Below, piece by piece: positions 8,200 through 17,436 of a stretch of 47,553 bases of DNA. The stretch is from Opitutia bacterium. Lineage in GTDB: Bacteria; Verrucomicrobiota; Verrucomicrobiia; Opitutales; Coraliomargaritaceae. The stretch is from the NCBI GenBank assembly GCA_029248665.1, contig JAQWIW010000030.1, positions 1 through 47,553 on the forward strand, in the 5' to 3' direction. The notes below the pieces were generated by a model. The model ran no database searches and had not been told where the DNA came from. It worked only from the letters and a program-made list of their open reading frames with translations. The stretch's first letter is position 1. Each line of letters begins with the position of its first letter. A program made the position numbers and the translations under genes.

Positions 8200-9819
8200 T
8201 TAACTACTCAACTCATCCAGTTCGATTGAACTCGATTCAATTGACTTTAACTTATTCGGGTAATCCAAATTAAAATGCAATCCTCTGCTTTCTTTTCTTT
8301 TAAGCGCACATCCGACTACTAACTTTGCCGTAGTAATCATATTTCTAAGTTCTAGCAAAGAAACATCCACTTTGAAGTTCCAATAATATTCATTGATTTC
8401 AGATTCTAAATTGATCAAACGGCTCCAAGCTCTTTCTAATCGTTTATTTGTTCGCACAATACTGACATAATCCCACATCGTTCGTTGTAATTCATCTCTA
8501 TTGTGTGTGAGTACAACCCGCTCGTCAGAAATTTCTAAATCACCATCAATCCACTTAATTGATTCCAAAGAAAAAGAATCGGTTTCTTTTAAATATTGCT
8601 CCAAAGAATCGGCTCCACGATTCGCCATCACAACCGCCTCCAACAATGAATTACTGGCTAAGCGATTTGCTCCGTGTAGGCCGGTGCAGGCAACTTCTCC
8701 ACACGCATACAATCCAGGAATTCGCGTTTCACCATTTAAATTTGTCTTCACTCCGCCACAGAGATAATGTGCCGCTGGCACAATCGGAATCCATTCTTTT
8801 TCAATTTTTATCCCTCGGCTTTTACAATAATCATAGATACTGGGAAATCTTCTTTGCAAAGTTTCCATTCCCAAAGAGGTGGCATCCAGCCATAAATGTT
8901 CCGCACCTGAACGCTTCATCTCTGTATCGATTGACCGAGCCACTACATCTCTTGGAGCCAAATCCTTCCGCTCATCGTAATTTTCCATGAAGGCTTCTCC
9001 TTCCAAATTCCGAAGAATTCCTCCTTCTCCCCTCAAGGCTTCTGTAATCAAAAAGCGTTCATGCTTTTGTGAATAAAATGCGGTTGGATGAAATTGAATA
9101 AATTCCATATTTTGAATTTCAGCACCTGCTCGATAGGCCATAGCGATACCGTCACCTGTAGCAATTAAAGGGTTTGTGGTGAATTGATAAATCTGCCCCA
9201 TTCCACCTGTAGCCAATAAGACTGCCTTGGCCTCAAAAGTTTCCACCCGATTATCATTTACATCCATTACAAATAAGCCGATGGCTCGATTAGTTTCTGA
9301 AATATCCTGATTATTTTGCCTCAACTTATCTACCGTGATTAATTCTAACGCGAAATAATGCTCTAGTGTTTCAATTAACGGATTAATTTCTACCGCATGC
9401 AGTAAAGCTTTTTCAATGGCCTTCCCTGTCATATCCTTCACATGGAGAATTCTTCTTTTAGAATGCCCTCCCTCTTTTCCTAATGAAATACGCCCATCTT
9501 CTAATAACGAGAAATTCACCCCTTTTGCAATCAGTGCATTAATTCCCTTTGGCCCATCTCTCAATATTTCTTCAACAACAGGTCGATCACAGAGTCCGTC
9601 GCCAGCCTTTAAAGTATCTTCAACATGAATATCAATTTCATCAGAATTTGATGTAACTGCAGCAATTCCACCTTGTGCGTAATTTGTATTCGATTCAGCG
9701 GAATTTTTTTTTGTGATGATTCCAACCGTATGACCTTTATCGGCAAGTCGTAAAGCCACACTTAATCCAGCAATACCACTACCGACTACGATCACATCAT
9801 ATTTTTTTTGAAGCCCCAT
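8200..9819 (-). CDS. nadB: L-aspartate oxidase NadB
   Basis: NadB oxidises L-aspartate to iminoaspartate, the first step of de novo NAD synthesis, using FAD. The dinucleotide-binding motif GSGIAG is at residues 12-17. Further signatures are NTNYAQGGIAAV, HVKDMTGKAI, ATGGMGQIYQFTTNP, EFIQFHPTAFY, EALRGEGGILRN, and the C-terminal FAD-binding CTGLHGANRLASNSLLEAVV. The succinate dehydrogenase/fumarate reductase flavoprotein family shares this layout, but the soluble 539-residue form and absence of an iron-sulfur partner favour NadB. It follows panC by 11 bases. NadA and NadC, which would use its product, are not in the window. Confidence 0.94.
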   Translation of the reverse strand: MGLQKKYDVIVVGSGIAGLSVALRLADKGHTVGIITKKNSAESNTNYAQGGIAAVTSNSDEIDIHVEDTLKAGDGLCDRPVVEEILRDGPKGINALIAKGVNFSLLEDGRISLGKEGGHSKRRILHVKDMTGKAIEKALLHAVEINPLIETLEHYFALELITVDKLRQNNQDISETNRAIGLFVMDVNDNRVETFEAKAVLLATGGMGQIYQFTTNPLIATGDGIAMAYRAGAEIQNMEFIQFHPTAFYSQKHERFLITEALRGEGGILRNLEGEAFMENYDERKDLAPRDVVARSIDTEMKRSGAEHLWLDATSLGMETLQRRFPSIYDYCKSRGIKIEKEWIPIVPAAHYLCGGVKTNLNGETRIPGLYACGEVACTGLHGANRLASNSLLEAVVMANRGADSLEQYLKETDSFSLESIKWIDGDLEISDERVVLTHNRDELQRTMWDYVSIVRTNKRLERAWSRLINLESEINEYYWNFKVDVSLLELRNMITTAKLVVGCALKRKESRGLHFNLDYPNKLKSIESSSIELDELSS

Positions 9820-9830
9820 TAACTTATTGT

Positions 9831-10673
9831 TTAAAATACAATATTATCAATCAAGCGTACATCATCAACCCAAACAGCTACACAAGCTATCGTTTGATTT
9901 TGTAATACTGTTTTAGCCGCTTGCATCGTTTCTCTATCCACTACTTGAACATAGATGATACGGATACGCCGTTTTTGCGAAAGCATGTGAATGATTTCTG
10001 CTATAATTCGATCTGTACTTTTAATACCGCTGTCCACCAAATCTTTCGCCTTAGTGAGTGCTTTTGAAATAGAGAGCGCATCTTCCCTTTGTAACTTTGT
10101 GAGATATTGATTTCTTGAACTTAAAGCCAAGCCATCAGGTTCTCTTATTGTTTCTCCTATTTTTATCTCGGTAGGAATATTTAAATCACGAACTATTTTT
10201 TTAATAACCGCACATTGCTGCGCATCCTTTTGTCCAAAAAAAGAAAAATCCGGACGCACTAAATTAAATAATTTCAAACAAACAGTAGTGACCCCCTTGA
10301 AATGACTGGGTCTAGATATGCCACACATAACTTCACTCACGGTTTCTTCATTTAAATAAGTAGAAAAATCTTTAGGAAACATCGCTTCAGCTGAAGGGTG
10401 AAAGATGATATCCACTCCATTATCCTCACATTTTTTCAGATCCTCTTTCCAAGTCCTTGGGTATTCCGCGAAATCTTCACTAGGACCAAATTGCTTAGGA
10501 TTCACAAAAATAGTAACAATCACCTTATCTGATTTTTCTTTTGCCTGCTTAATCAAGGAGATATGACCATCGTGCAAATTGCCCATAGTCGGGACCAATC
10601 CAATCAAATGACCCCCGAAGCGTAATTGCATAGCAACAGTTTGCATTTCTTCGATGGATTCAATAACTTGCAT
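9831..10673 (-). CDS. panC: Pantothenate synthetase PanC
   Basis: PanC joins pantoate and beta-alanine with ATP to give pantothenate, the precursor of coenzyme A and of the ACP prosthetic group. Motifs: VPTMGNLHDGHISLI (HIGH-type nucleotide loop), FVNPKQFGPSEDFAEYPRT, FFGQKDAQQ, and REPDGLALSSRNQYL, which carries the KMSKS-equivalent. At 280 residues it is of standard length. It is the first gene of the leftward panC-nadB-nth group. PanB and PanD are not nearby. The start ATG is divergent from the dapL-type aminotransferase, with an 85-base AT-rich gap. Confidence 0.95.
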   Translation of the reverse strand: MQVIESIEEMQTVAMQLRFGGHLIGLVPTMGNLHDGHISLIKQAKEKSDKVIVTIFVNPKQFGPSEDFAEYPRTWKEDLKKCEDNGVDIIFHPSAEAMFPKDFSTYLNEETVSEVMCGISRPSHFKGVTTVCLKLFNLVRPDFSFFGQKDAQQCAVIKKIVRDLNIPTEIKIGETIREPDGLALSSRNQYLTKLQREDALSISKALTKAKDLVDSGIKSTDRIIAEIIHMLSQKRRIRIIYVQVVDRETMQAAKTVLQNQTIACVAVWVDDVRLIDNIVF

Positions 10674-10758
10674 ATTTTATTCGATTATTCTTTACGAGAG
10701 TAAGAAATTCACAAACAAAATAATTAACTAATTTTAAACACTATTTAAAATACTGACT

Positions 10759-12003
10759 ATGAGCGATCCATATATTCAAGAACTTTTTGCAGAACGCATT
10801 GGCGGAAATCAATACGGAAAATCCACGGCGATTTATAAATTTGAAAAAATAAAACGTGCTAAAAAGGCGGCTATCGAAAACAAACCAGATCTTCCTTTAA
10901 TCGACATGGGTGTTGGTGAACCCGATGCAATGGCCTTCCCTATTGTTATTGATGCCCTTACAGAAGCGGCAAACTTGCAAGAAAACAGAGGCTATGCAGA
11001 CAATGGGGGTGACGATTTCAAAAAAGCCGCGGCAGAATATATGAGCGAAGTATTCAAGGTTGATTCCATCGACCCGGATACAGAAATAATTCACTCGATC
11101 GGTTCAAAAACTGCACTGACAATGTTTCCTGCCTGCTTTATAAATCCTGGAGATTATGTACTCATGACAACTCCTGGCTACCCTGTTTTAGGAACACACG
11201 CTCAATATTATGGAGGTCATGTTTATAACTTAGCGCTCGAGGCAGAGAATAACTTTCTACCTGACCTGGACTCTATTCCTGAAAACATTCTTAAGAAAGC
11301 AAAGATTCTTGTTATAAATTATCCCAATAATCCAACAGGTGCTTCTGCAACATTGGAATTCTTTGAAAAGGCAGTGGCATTCGCCAAAGCAAACGAATTG
11401 ATCATCCTACAAGATGCTGCCTATGCATCCCTTATCTTTGAAGGCGATCCTTTATCCATATTCCAAGTCGAAGGAGCAAAAGATGTAGCAGTAGAATTAC
11501 ATTCTTTATCCAAAAGCTTCAACATGACTGGATGGCGTATTGGCTTTGTTGTAGGCAACCCTCTTCTTGTAAAAGCTTATGGTGATATGAAGGATAATTC
11601 AGATTCCGGACAATTCTTAGCAATTCAATCCGCTGCTGCAGTAGCTTTAAAGAATCCAATCATCACTCAAACCATAGCAAATAAATATTCTCGTAGAATG
11701 GATCATTTGGTGAAAGCCTTAAAAGGCAATGGATTCTCAGTGAAAAAACCTAAGGGTAGCTTTTTCCTTTATGTAAAATCACCAAAATCTGCGGAGATAA
11801 ATGGAGAAGTTTTCGATTTTGAAACTGGAGAAGATTTCTCTCAATGGTTAATTACTAATGAATTAATTAGCACCGTACCTTGGGATGATTGTGGACATTT
11901 TGTCCGTTTTTCAGTCACATTCCTCGCACCTTCAGAAAGCGAAGAAACTTCCATTATTGAAGAAATTAATAGCCGACTTTCTAAGTATACATTTAGTTTT
12001 TAA
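10759..12003 (+). CDS. dapL: LL-diaminopimelate aminotransferase-like PLP enzyme
   Basis: DapL converts tetrahydrodipicolinate directly to LL-diaminopimelate for lysine and peptidoglycan synthesis. This 414-residue protein is a fold-type I aminotransferase: PLP-binding Lys252 in SLSKSFNMTGWR, Asp219 in LQDAAYASL, and the YPNNPTG substrate loop near 189-195. The N-terminal YKFEKIKRAKKAA and IDMGVGEPD resemble DapL rather than aspartate aminotransferase. DapL is the known route in Chlamydiae and several PVC lineages, which fits the inferred taxonomy. Exact substrate is an inference; another class I/II aminotransferase is possible. It is flanked by the oppositely oriented panC and dprA, so it is monocistronic. 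Confidence 0.75.
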   Translation: MSDPYIQELFAERIGGNQYGKSTAIYKFEKIKRAKKAAIENKPDLPLIDMGVGEPDAMAFPIVIDALTEAANLQENRGYADNGGDDFKKAAAEYMSEVFKVDSIDPDTEIIHSIGSKTALTMFPACFINPGDYVLMTTPGYPVLGTHAQYYGGHVYNLALEAENNFLPDLDSIPENILKKAKILVINYPNNPTGASATLEFFEKAVAFAKANELIILQDAAYASLIFEGDPLSIFQVEGAKDVAVELHSLSKSFNMTGWRIGFVVGNPLLVKAYGDMKDNSDSGQFLAIQSAAAVALKNPIITQTIANKYSRRMDHLVKALKGNGFSVKKPKGSFFLYVKSPKSAEINGEVFDFETGEDFSQWLITNELISTVPWDDCGHFVRFSVTFLAPSESEETSIIEEINSRLSKYTFSF

Positions 12004-12036
12004 ATGCTCTGTGTACTTCAGAATGTCTGATTCGAA

Positions 12037-13170
12037 TTAAACTTCGTATTTTCCATCCATGCCTTTAGTCAGGCAATGTTTGAGTTCGAGCTGAATCATC
12101 AATGCATTTACTGCGCTAATATTTTCATTAATTGCCTCAGCTACTTGGTTAATGCTTAGTCGCTCTCCTCCTTGGAGTACATCGATTATCTGCCTTTCCG
12201 AGTCATTCAAAATCTCATAATTAATTGTCTGCTTAGGGCGTTCAAACTGTGCGATTGATTGAATCTCTTTGCTATGCTGTGTCTCTTCTAGAAATTCGTG
12301 TATAGAGGTAAACATAGTTGCACCTTCCTTAATCAGTTTAAGGCATCCCAAGCTATGTGCTTGATCAAGGCGTCCTGGCACCGCAAAAACTTCACGGCCA
12401 TACTCAGTGGCAAAATTAGCGGTTATCATACTACCTCCTCGAATCCCGCTCTCTACAATCACCACATTCGAAGAAAGCCCGGCTACAATTCTATTTCGCA
12501 TAGGAAAACTTTGCTTGTCGGCAGTTCGCCCTAAGGGAAATTCGCTAATGACACAGCCGTCTTTCATTAAAGCTTGGTATAGTTCAAAGTGTTCAGGAGG
12601 ATAAATAATATCAATGCCATTACCCAAAACCGCTATCGACTTTCCGCCTAAATCGATAGCTCCCATGTGTGCTTCATAGTCAATTCCTCGTGCTAGTCCG
12701 CTTACGATACAGAATCCAAGTTTTGCTAATTCTCTGGCAATAGACCTTGCTTGTTTTCGGCCATACAATGATGCCATGCGCGTGCCTACGATTGACACAC
12801 AGGGTTGGGTTATTTCTTTCATACCGCCCAAATGATAATAGCCTATTGGAGGATCATAAATTTCCTTTAATAGCTCAGGATATAGAGGGTTATTGAGCGA
12901 AATAAAATTTAACTTACGTGTTTCAATCGATGATAATTCTTTATCTAAATCAAAATATTTTCGCCAATTGAGTATTTTATCTAAGGTCTGCTTGCCCACA
13001 CCTTTAACAGAAAGTAGCTCTGATTCAGTCACATTAAAAACAGACACTGCCTTTCCTTGAAAACGTTTTAAGAATCTTCGGCATAAAATAGACCCCACCA
13101 TAGGCAAGGCATTCAATACCATGAGAGCTTGCTCGTTGGTTAAACTAGAATTATCTCGGACCTCCGCCAT
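12037..13170 (-). CDS. dprA: DNA processing protein DprA
   Basis: DprA loads RecA on single-stranded DNA during natural transformation. The Rossmann-like core is clear: GTRMASLYGRKQARSIAREL, FCIVSGLARGIDYEAHMGAI, SIAVLGNGIDIIYPPEH, EFPLGRTADKQSFPMRNRIV and SVVIVESGIRGGSMITANF in shortened form. N-terminal residues about 1-80 form a helix-hairpin-helix-like region (VKGVGKQTLDKILNW), and about 315-377 a winged-helix domain. The full 377-residue layout is intact, so transformation capacity is possible, but dprA is also widely kept in non-competent bacteria. It ends 33 bases from the convergent aminotransferase gene. Confidence 0.93.
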   Translation of the reverse strand: MAEVRDNSSLTNEQALMVLNALPMVGSILCRRFLKRFQGKAVSVFNVTESELLSVKGVGKQTLDKILNWRKYFDLDKELSSIETRKLNFISLNNPLYPELLKEIYDPPIGYYHLGGMKEITQPCVSIVGTRMASLYGRKQARSIARELAKLGFCIVSGLARGIDYEAHMGAIDLGGKSIAVLGNGIDIIYPPEHFELYQALMKDGCVISEFPLGRTADKQSFPMRNRIVAGLSSNVVIVESGIRGGSMITANFATEYGREVFAVPGRLDQAHSLGCLKLIKEGATMFTSIHEFLEETQHSKEIQSIAQFERPKQTINYEILNDSERQIIDVLQGGERLSINQVAEAINENISAVNALMIQLELKHCLTKGMDGKYEV

Positions 13171-13240
13171 ATTATTGAATTATCGTTCAACAATTCAATA
13201 ATTTAATAACTATTTTTAGATAGGCAAACCTATTCAATCC

Positions 13241-14848
13241 TCAGCGTATGACTTGAGGCAAATAATCCAAAACTTCGGTCGTACGGACCATAATTTGGCC
13301 ACGATTTCTCGCAAGATATTCACCAGCGTTTCCATGTATCAGGACTCCCAGAGCAGACGCAAAAGCAGCATCACTATAGCCTTGGGCTAATTGAGCTCCA
13401 ATGATACCCGCTAAAATATCTCCGCTACCACCTCTTGAAAAAACAGGGCCGCCACGAGTATTAAAGTAGATTTTTTCTCCATCACAAATACGAGTCATCG
13501 CTCCTTTAAGGACTACTGTGGCCCCTATGTTTTTCATCATTTTGATCAAATCTTTTGAATTGAATGAAAAATTGGCTAACTTAGTCATTCTTAAGAATTC
13601 ACCTAAGTGTGGTGTTAAGACAATCTGCTTAGCACCATGTTTCCCCTTATGAAGCGTTTCTAAAACTCTTGGGACTAAGGCATCTGCATCCAAGAGAATT
13701 GGAACATTTGTTTTTTGTAAAATCTCTTGAATGACCATTTCAGTGTCACGTGATTGACCTAATCCTGGACCTGCTATGATCGCTGTTGCATGATAGGCGT
13801 GGCTTAAAATTATATCCGATGCCTGTGCACTAATCGTTCCAAAGTTAGTTTCGGGCAAAGCAATCCACATAGCTTCTGGAACTTGTGCCGACAAAGATCG
13901 AACAATAGAACCTGGAGCAAATGCGGTAACTAAACCTGCACCTGATTGAATGGCTGCTTTTACAGACATTAATAAAGCTCCAGGCATTAAGGCCGATCCA
14001 GCGACAATAAATAAATGCCCAAAAACACGCTTCTCAGCATTCGCAGGACGAAGCTTTTTAAGAACATCTAAGCAATTATTATCAAGGTAATATTGATCAC
14101 ATTCATAATCTTTTTCATTAACGTCTTCCATAAGACCTATGTCTATATAACGCAGGCGTGATATAGTAGAATGTTTCTTAAAAACTGCCTGTTTGGGAAT
14201 ACCCGCTAGATAACAAAAATCCGACCTGAAATATAATTCATCCTCTACTAATAATTCCGAGAGCCCTGATGGGATATCAATAGACAGTCGTACCTTAATA
14301 TTTTCGCTTTTATTGATTAACGATACCAATTGGCTAATTTCCTCTTTAAGTGGTGGCTTAAATCCTAAGCCTAACAAACCATCGATACAAATATCGATGC
14401 CTCCCATTTCCCCAAATTCATTTTGAATTAGCACGTCTAAGGAGCTCTGGCTTGACTTTTTTGACCATTCATGAACTGAAACTCTTTCCTCAACTTCATT
14501 CAAGGCCTTCTCAGTGAGTGGGTGTAATTCATCTCTGCTGCCAACCAAAAGAACCACTACCTTAGCTCTTGGCATTGTCCGCATGATATGATCCGCCACC
14601 AATAAACTGTCACCGCCATTTTTACCCTTACCACAAAGCACTAGCAAAGTAAGATTTTCTCGGACCGGCTTTAATTCTTGAAAATCCTTTAACACTTCTA
14701 TGGATGTTTTATAGCCAACTTGCTTCATTGCGGACCACTCATCGTCTGTTGAGCGTAAGCATTTTTTCTCAAGATCAACTGCCTGAGCATTATTTAAAAT
14801 GGGAGAAACTCCTTTTCCTATTAATGAACTAATGTTTTTTATTATCAT
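13241..14848 (-). CDS. nnr: Bifunctional NAD(P)H-hydrate epimerase / ADP-dependent dehydratase
   Basis: This enzyme repairs hydrated NADH and NADPH. The N-terminal epimerase (YjeF_N) domain, about residues 1-235, has LCGKGKNGGDSLLVADHI and IDGLLGLGF. The C-terminal ADP-dependent dehydratase (ribokinase-like) domain, about 270-530, has VAGSALMPGALLMS, GPGLGQ, LLDADAL, LTPHLGEFLRM, VLKGAMTRI and the nucleotide motif SRGGSGDILAGIIGAQLAQG. The length (535) matches fused Nnr proteins. Its stop is 70 bases from the dprA start and its start is 9 bases from the pdxJ stop. Confidence 0.92.
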   Translation of the reverse strand: MIIKNISSLIGKGVSPILNNAQAVDLEKKCLRSTDDEWSAMKQVGYKTSIEVLKDFQELKPVRENLTLLVLCGKGKNGGDSLLVADHIMRTMPRAKVVVLLVGSRDELHPLTEKALNEVEERVSVHEWSKKSSQSSLDVLIQNEFGEMGGIDICIDGLLGLGFKPPLKEEISQLVSLINKSENIKVRLSIDIPSGLSELLVEDELYFRSDFCYLAGIPKQAVFKKHSTISRLRYIDIGLMEDVNEKDYECDQYYLDNNCLDVLKKLRPANAEKRVFGHLFIVAGSALMPGALLMSVKAAIQSGAGLVTAFAPGSIVRSLSAQVPEAMWIALPETNFGTISAQASDIILSHAYHATAIIAGPGLGQSRDTEMVIQEILQKTNVPILLDADALVPRVLETLHKGKHGAKQIVLTPHLGEFLRMTKLANFSFNSKDLIKMMKNIGATVVLKGAMTRICDGEKIYFNTRGGPVFSRGGSGDILAGIIGAQLAQGYSDAAFASALGVLIHGNAGEYLARNRGQIMVRTTEVLDYLPQVIR

Positions 14849-14857
14849 TATAGCTGG

Positions 14858-15604
14858 TTAACGCATTAGCGATAACATGTTCTTTACTGCGGTATCCACA
14901 CCCAGAAATAATGATTGGCTGACGATTGAATGCCCTATGTTTAATTCATTCAAGTATGGTAATTGTCTCACTTGCTTTATATTTTCGTAATTAATTCCAT
15001 GCCCTGCATTTACAACTAGGCCTAAGCTGTGGGCAAGTTCTGTGCCCAACTTAAGAGCATCCCACTCTTTTTGATAATCACCTAAGGCATACTGATTAGA
15101 AAATGCCCCTGTATGCAATTCGATCCAAGGTGCTCCTAAATCTGCGGCCGCTTTGATTTGATTTACATCCGGATCAATAAATAAACTGCTTGCCACACCC
15201 ACCGCTTTCATTGCCTTAACCACTTCAGATACTCGCTCATAATTCTTAATTAAATCCAAGCCTCCTTCCGTTGTGACTTCTTCTCGTTTTTCTGGAACCA
15301 AACACACTGAATCAGGCAAGAGCTTGAGAGCATATTCAGTCATTTCTTCCGTACAGGCCATTTCTAGATTCAGTCTAGTTTTCATTGATGCCTTTACTTT
15401 TTCTATATCACAGGATTGAACATGACGCTTATCCTCACGAAGATGCATAGTAATTCCATCAGCCCCAGCAGACTCACTGAGAAGTGCAAATTGCAAGACA
15501 CTAGGCTCTGCTAAAATAAACTCTGGGTCGTCTTTATAGCGAGCTTGTCTTAAGGTTGCACAATGGTCGACATTAACACCCAATAATATAGAATTCTTAG
15601 ACAT
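14858..15604 (-). CDS. pdxJ: Pyridoxine 5'-phosphate synthase PdxJ
   Basis: PdxJ condenses 1-deoxyxylulose 5-phosphate with 3-amino-2-oxopropyl phosphate to make pyridoxine 5'-phosphate, the DXP-dependent vitamin B6 route. Signature sequences are VNVDHCATLRQARY near the N-terminus, DGITMHLREDKRHVQ, NLEMACTEEM, CLVPEKREEVTTEGGLDL, NAGHGINYENI and ELNIGHSIVSQSLF. The length (248) is typical. It lies between recJ (14-base gap) and nnr (9-base gap) in a tight leftward string. PdxA is not in the window. Confidence 0.95.
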   Translation of the reverse strand: MSKNSILLGVNVDHCATLRQARYKDDPEFILAEPSVLQFALLSESAGADGITMHLREDKRHVQSCDIEKVKASMKTRLNLEMACTEEMTEYALKLLPDSVCLVPEKREEVTTEGGLDLIKNYERVSEVVKAMKAVGVASSLFIDPDVNQIKAAADLGAPWIELHTGAFSNQYALGDYQKEWDALKLGTELAHSLGLVVNAGHGINYENIKQVRQLPYLNELNIGHSIVSQSLFLGVDTAVKNMLSLMR

Positions 15605-15618
15605 AAATTAAAATATAT

Positions 15619-17343
15619 TTAAAAGATGGATTTTTTCCAATCAACAAGAATAACTCGAGAAGTTTTTTTATTATTCCAAGTGTTCCACTCTAAACGTACC
15701 GCTAAATCCAACGGCTGATTAGCTTCAGGCATATTTTCAAAATTCCAAGCGATCCCCTCAATCCACTTTTCAGGCTGCCCTTCTTTAATTAATGAAAATT
15801 TCTTATGTACATTGGCAAAAGTCGTCGCCTCATTTCTAAGCATCACTCTCTTCAATCCTAGGATTGGCTCAGGGTTCATTTGTCCATAAGGCTCCAATAA
15901 AGAAAGATCATCCAGTAATTCATCCCCCAGATCTTCAAATTTTACCCAGCAAGCAATATCCAATTCAGGTTCTGGAATCCCTTGTGGATAGATACGAGCC
16001 ATTGCCTCATTAAAAGCATCAGAAAATGCCTTTAATTTTTCTTCAGCTAAGCTTACCCCCACCGCCATTGGATGACCTCCCCAATGTTTTAAAGATGACT
16101 CGCACTCTGTTAATAGTTTCACTAAATCAACTCCACCGACGCTTCGGCCTGATCCTTTAACCGTATTTCCTTCATTTCCTAAAATAATACACGGGCGATT
16201 TAATTTCCGACTGATACGACTGGCTACGATCCCCACGACCCCAGGATGCCATTCTTCATTATGCAAAATAAAAGCCGATTGATCTGGAGAAAGGTCGCTT
16301 ATCATTAACTCTGCTTCCTCAACCATCTTTCGCTGTATCGTTTGGCGTTCGTTATTGATATCTCCCAATTCTTTGGCTGATTTTCGCGCGAATGCTGGTT
16401 TATCGGTAAGCAATAATTTCACTGGAATAGAAGCATCGGAAAGTCTACCTGAAGCATTAATCCTTGGGGCTAATCGAAACGAAATATCCGCACTACTCAA
16501 TGTTTCCAAATTTGCGACTTTACTCTCTTTTAAAAGCGCTAAAAGCCCCAAGCGTTTATTGTTTCTCAAATGACGTAATGCATACCAAGCAAGTATTCGA
16601 TTTTCTCCATTCAAAGGAACTAAATCGGCAATCGTTCCCATCCCTGCCAGGTCAATGATTTGACTCAATTTTATTTCATCTGCAATCGAGTCTTTCAATT
16701 GTCTTCGATATTTGATCAAGCCATGTAAAAATTTAAACACTAGGCCTGCTGCTGAAAGCTCTGTCCAAGCCTTATCCCCATCCTCAAGATCATTCACATG
16801 AGGATTTATTAAAATACAATTTTTTGAACGCTCAGTGGTTAACTTATGATGATCAATTATGATAACAAAAATCCCAAGGCTTTTTAAGTAATCAATTGAT
16901 TCTTTAGAATTTGTACCACAGTCCACTACAATCATCAAATCTGGTCGGCTGCCATTGAGTCCACGATCAATTGCTTCACGAGTCAATCCATAGCCTTCAG
17001 ACAAACGAAGAGGCACGCAGTAATTCGGATCGAGTCCATATAATCGAAGAATGCTGATCATTTGGACGATAGAAGAAATCCCATCGACATCATAATCACC
17101 AAAAATAAAAATCGAGGCTTTCTTATCGATGGACTCACTTAGGTATTCAACTCCTTCCTTTAAATAACTAACATCAAAAGGGTCAGATAAATTCTTCAAG
17201 GAGGGTTTTAAAAAAGCTTCTGCTTGATTCTTATTATCGATTCCTCTTTGCACTAATAGCTTCGATAATACTTTAGAAATGCCGAATTCTTCAGCTAAGG
17301 AATCAACCCAAGCAGAAGAGCTTTCATGAACCTTCCAAAGCAT
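15619..17343 (-). CDS. recJ: Single-stranded-DNA-specific exonuclease RecJ
   Basis: RecJ is a 5'-3' single-strand exonuclease used in recombination and repair. The DHH phosphoesterase motifs are present: FGDYDVDGISS (Asp83, Asp85, Asp87), VVDCGTNS, the DHH triplet at residues 164-166, and LAPRINASGRL. The DHHA1 domain follows, with GVVGIVASRISRKLNRPCI and GGHPMAVGVSL, then an OB-fold-like C-terminal region. The length is 574, close to E. coli RecJ. The first ATG at 17343 is used. The gene lies downstream of secDF with a 93-base gap that contains a short ATAGA-type repeat. Confidence 0.94.
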   Translation of the reverse strand: MLWKVHESSSAWVDSLAEEFGISKVLSKLLVQRGIDNKNQAEAFLKPSLKNLSDPFDVSYLKEGVEYLSESIDKKASIFIFGDYDVDGISSIVQMISILRLYGLDPNYCVPLRLSEGYGLTREAIDRGLNGSRPDLMIVVDCGTNSKESIDYLKSLGIFVIIIDHHKLTTERSKNCILINPHVNDLEDGDKAWTELSAAGLVFKFLHGLIKYRRQLKDSIADEIKLSQIIDLAGMGTIADLVPLNGENRILAWYALRHLRNNKRLGLLALLKESKVANLETLSSADISFRLAPRINASGRLSDASIPVKLLLTDKPAFARKSAKELGDINNERQTIQRKMVEEAELMISDLSPDQSAFILHNEEWHPGVVGIVASRISRKLNRPCIILGNEGNTVKGSGRSVGGVDLVKLLTECESSLKHWGGHPMAVGVSLAEEKLKAFSDAFNEAMARIYPQGIPEPELDIACWVKFEDLGDELLDDLSLLEPYGQMNPEPILGLKRVMLRNEATTFANVHKKFSLIKEGQPEKWIEGIAWNFENMPEANQPLDLAVRLEWNTWNNKKTSRVILVDWKKSIF

Positions 17344-17368
17344 ATAAAAAAATCATTGTGAACATGGA

Positions 17369-17389
17369 AATAGAATAGAATAGAATAGA
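17369..17389. repeat. Pentanucleotide microsatellite (TAGAA)n
   Basis: Just over four tandem copies of a 5-base unit (TAGAA) lie in the 93-base gap between secDF and recJ, about 26 bases upstream of the recJ start. It is the longest simple-sequence repeat I noticed in the window. Such a tract can vary by slippage and would alter spacing in the recJ 5' leader, but this is speculation. Confidence 0.8.
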
Positions 17390-17436
17390 CCCGAGAGATC
17401 AATCAATGGCTAAATCGAAAATAGCCCTAGAGGTAA

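Noticed and set aside
8559-8990. Rightward 143-codon open frame inside nadB
   Set aside because: It is antisense to conserved FAD-binding regions of NadB and looks like a shadow frame.
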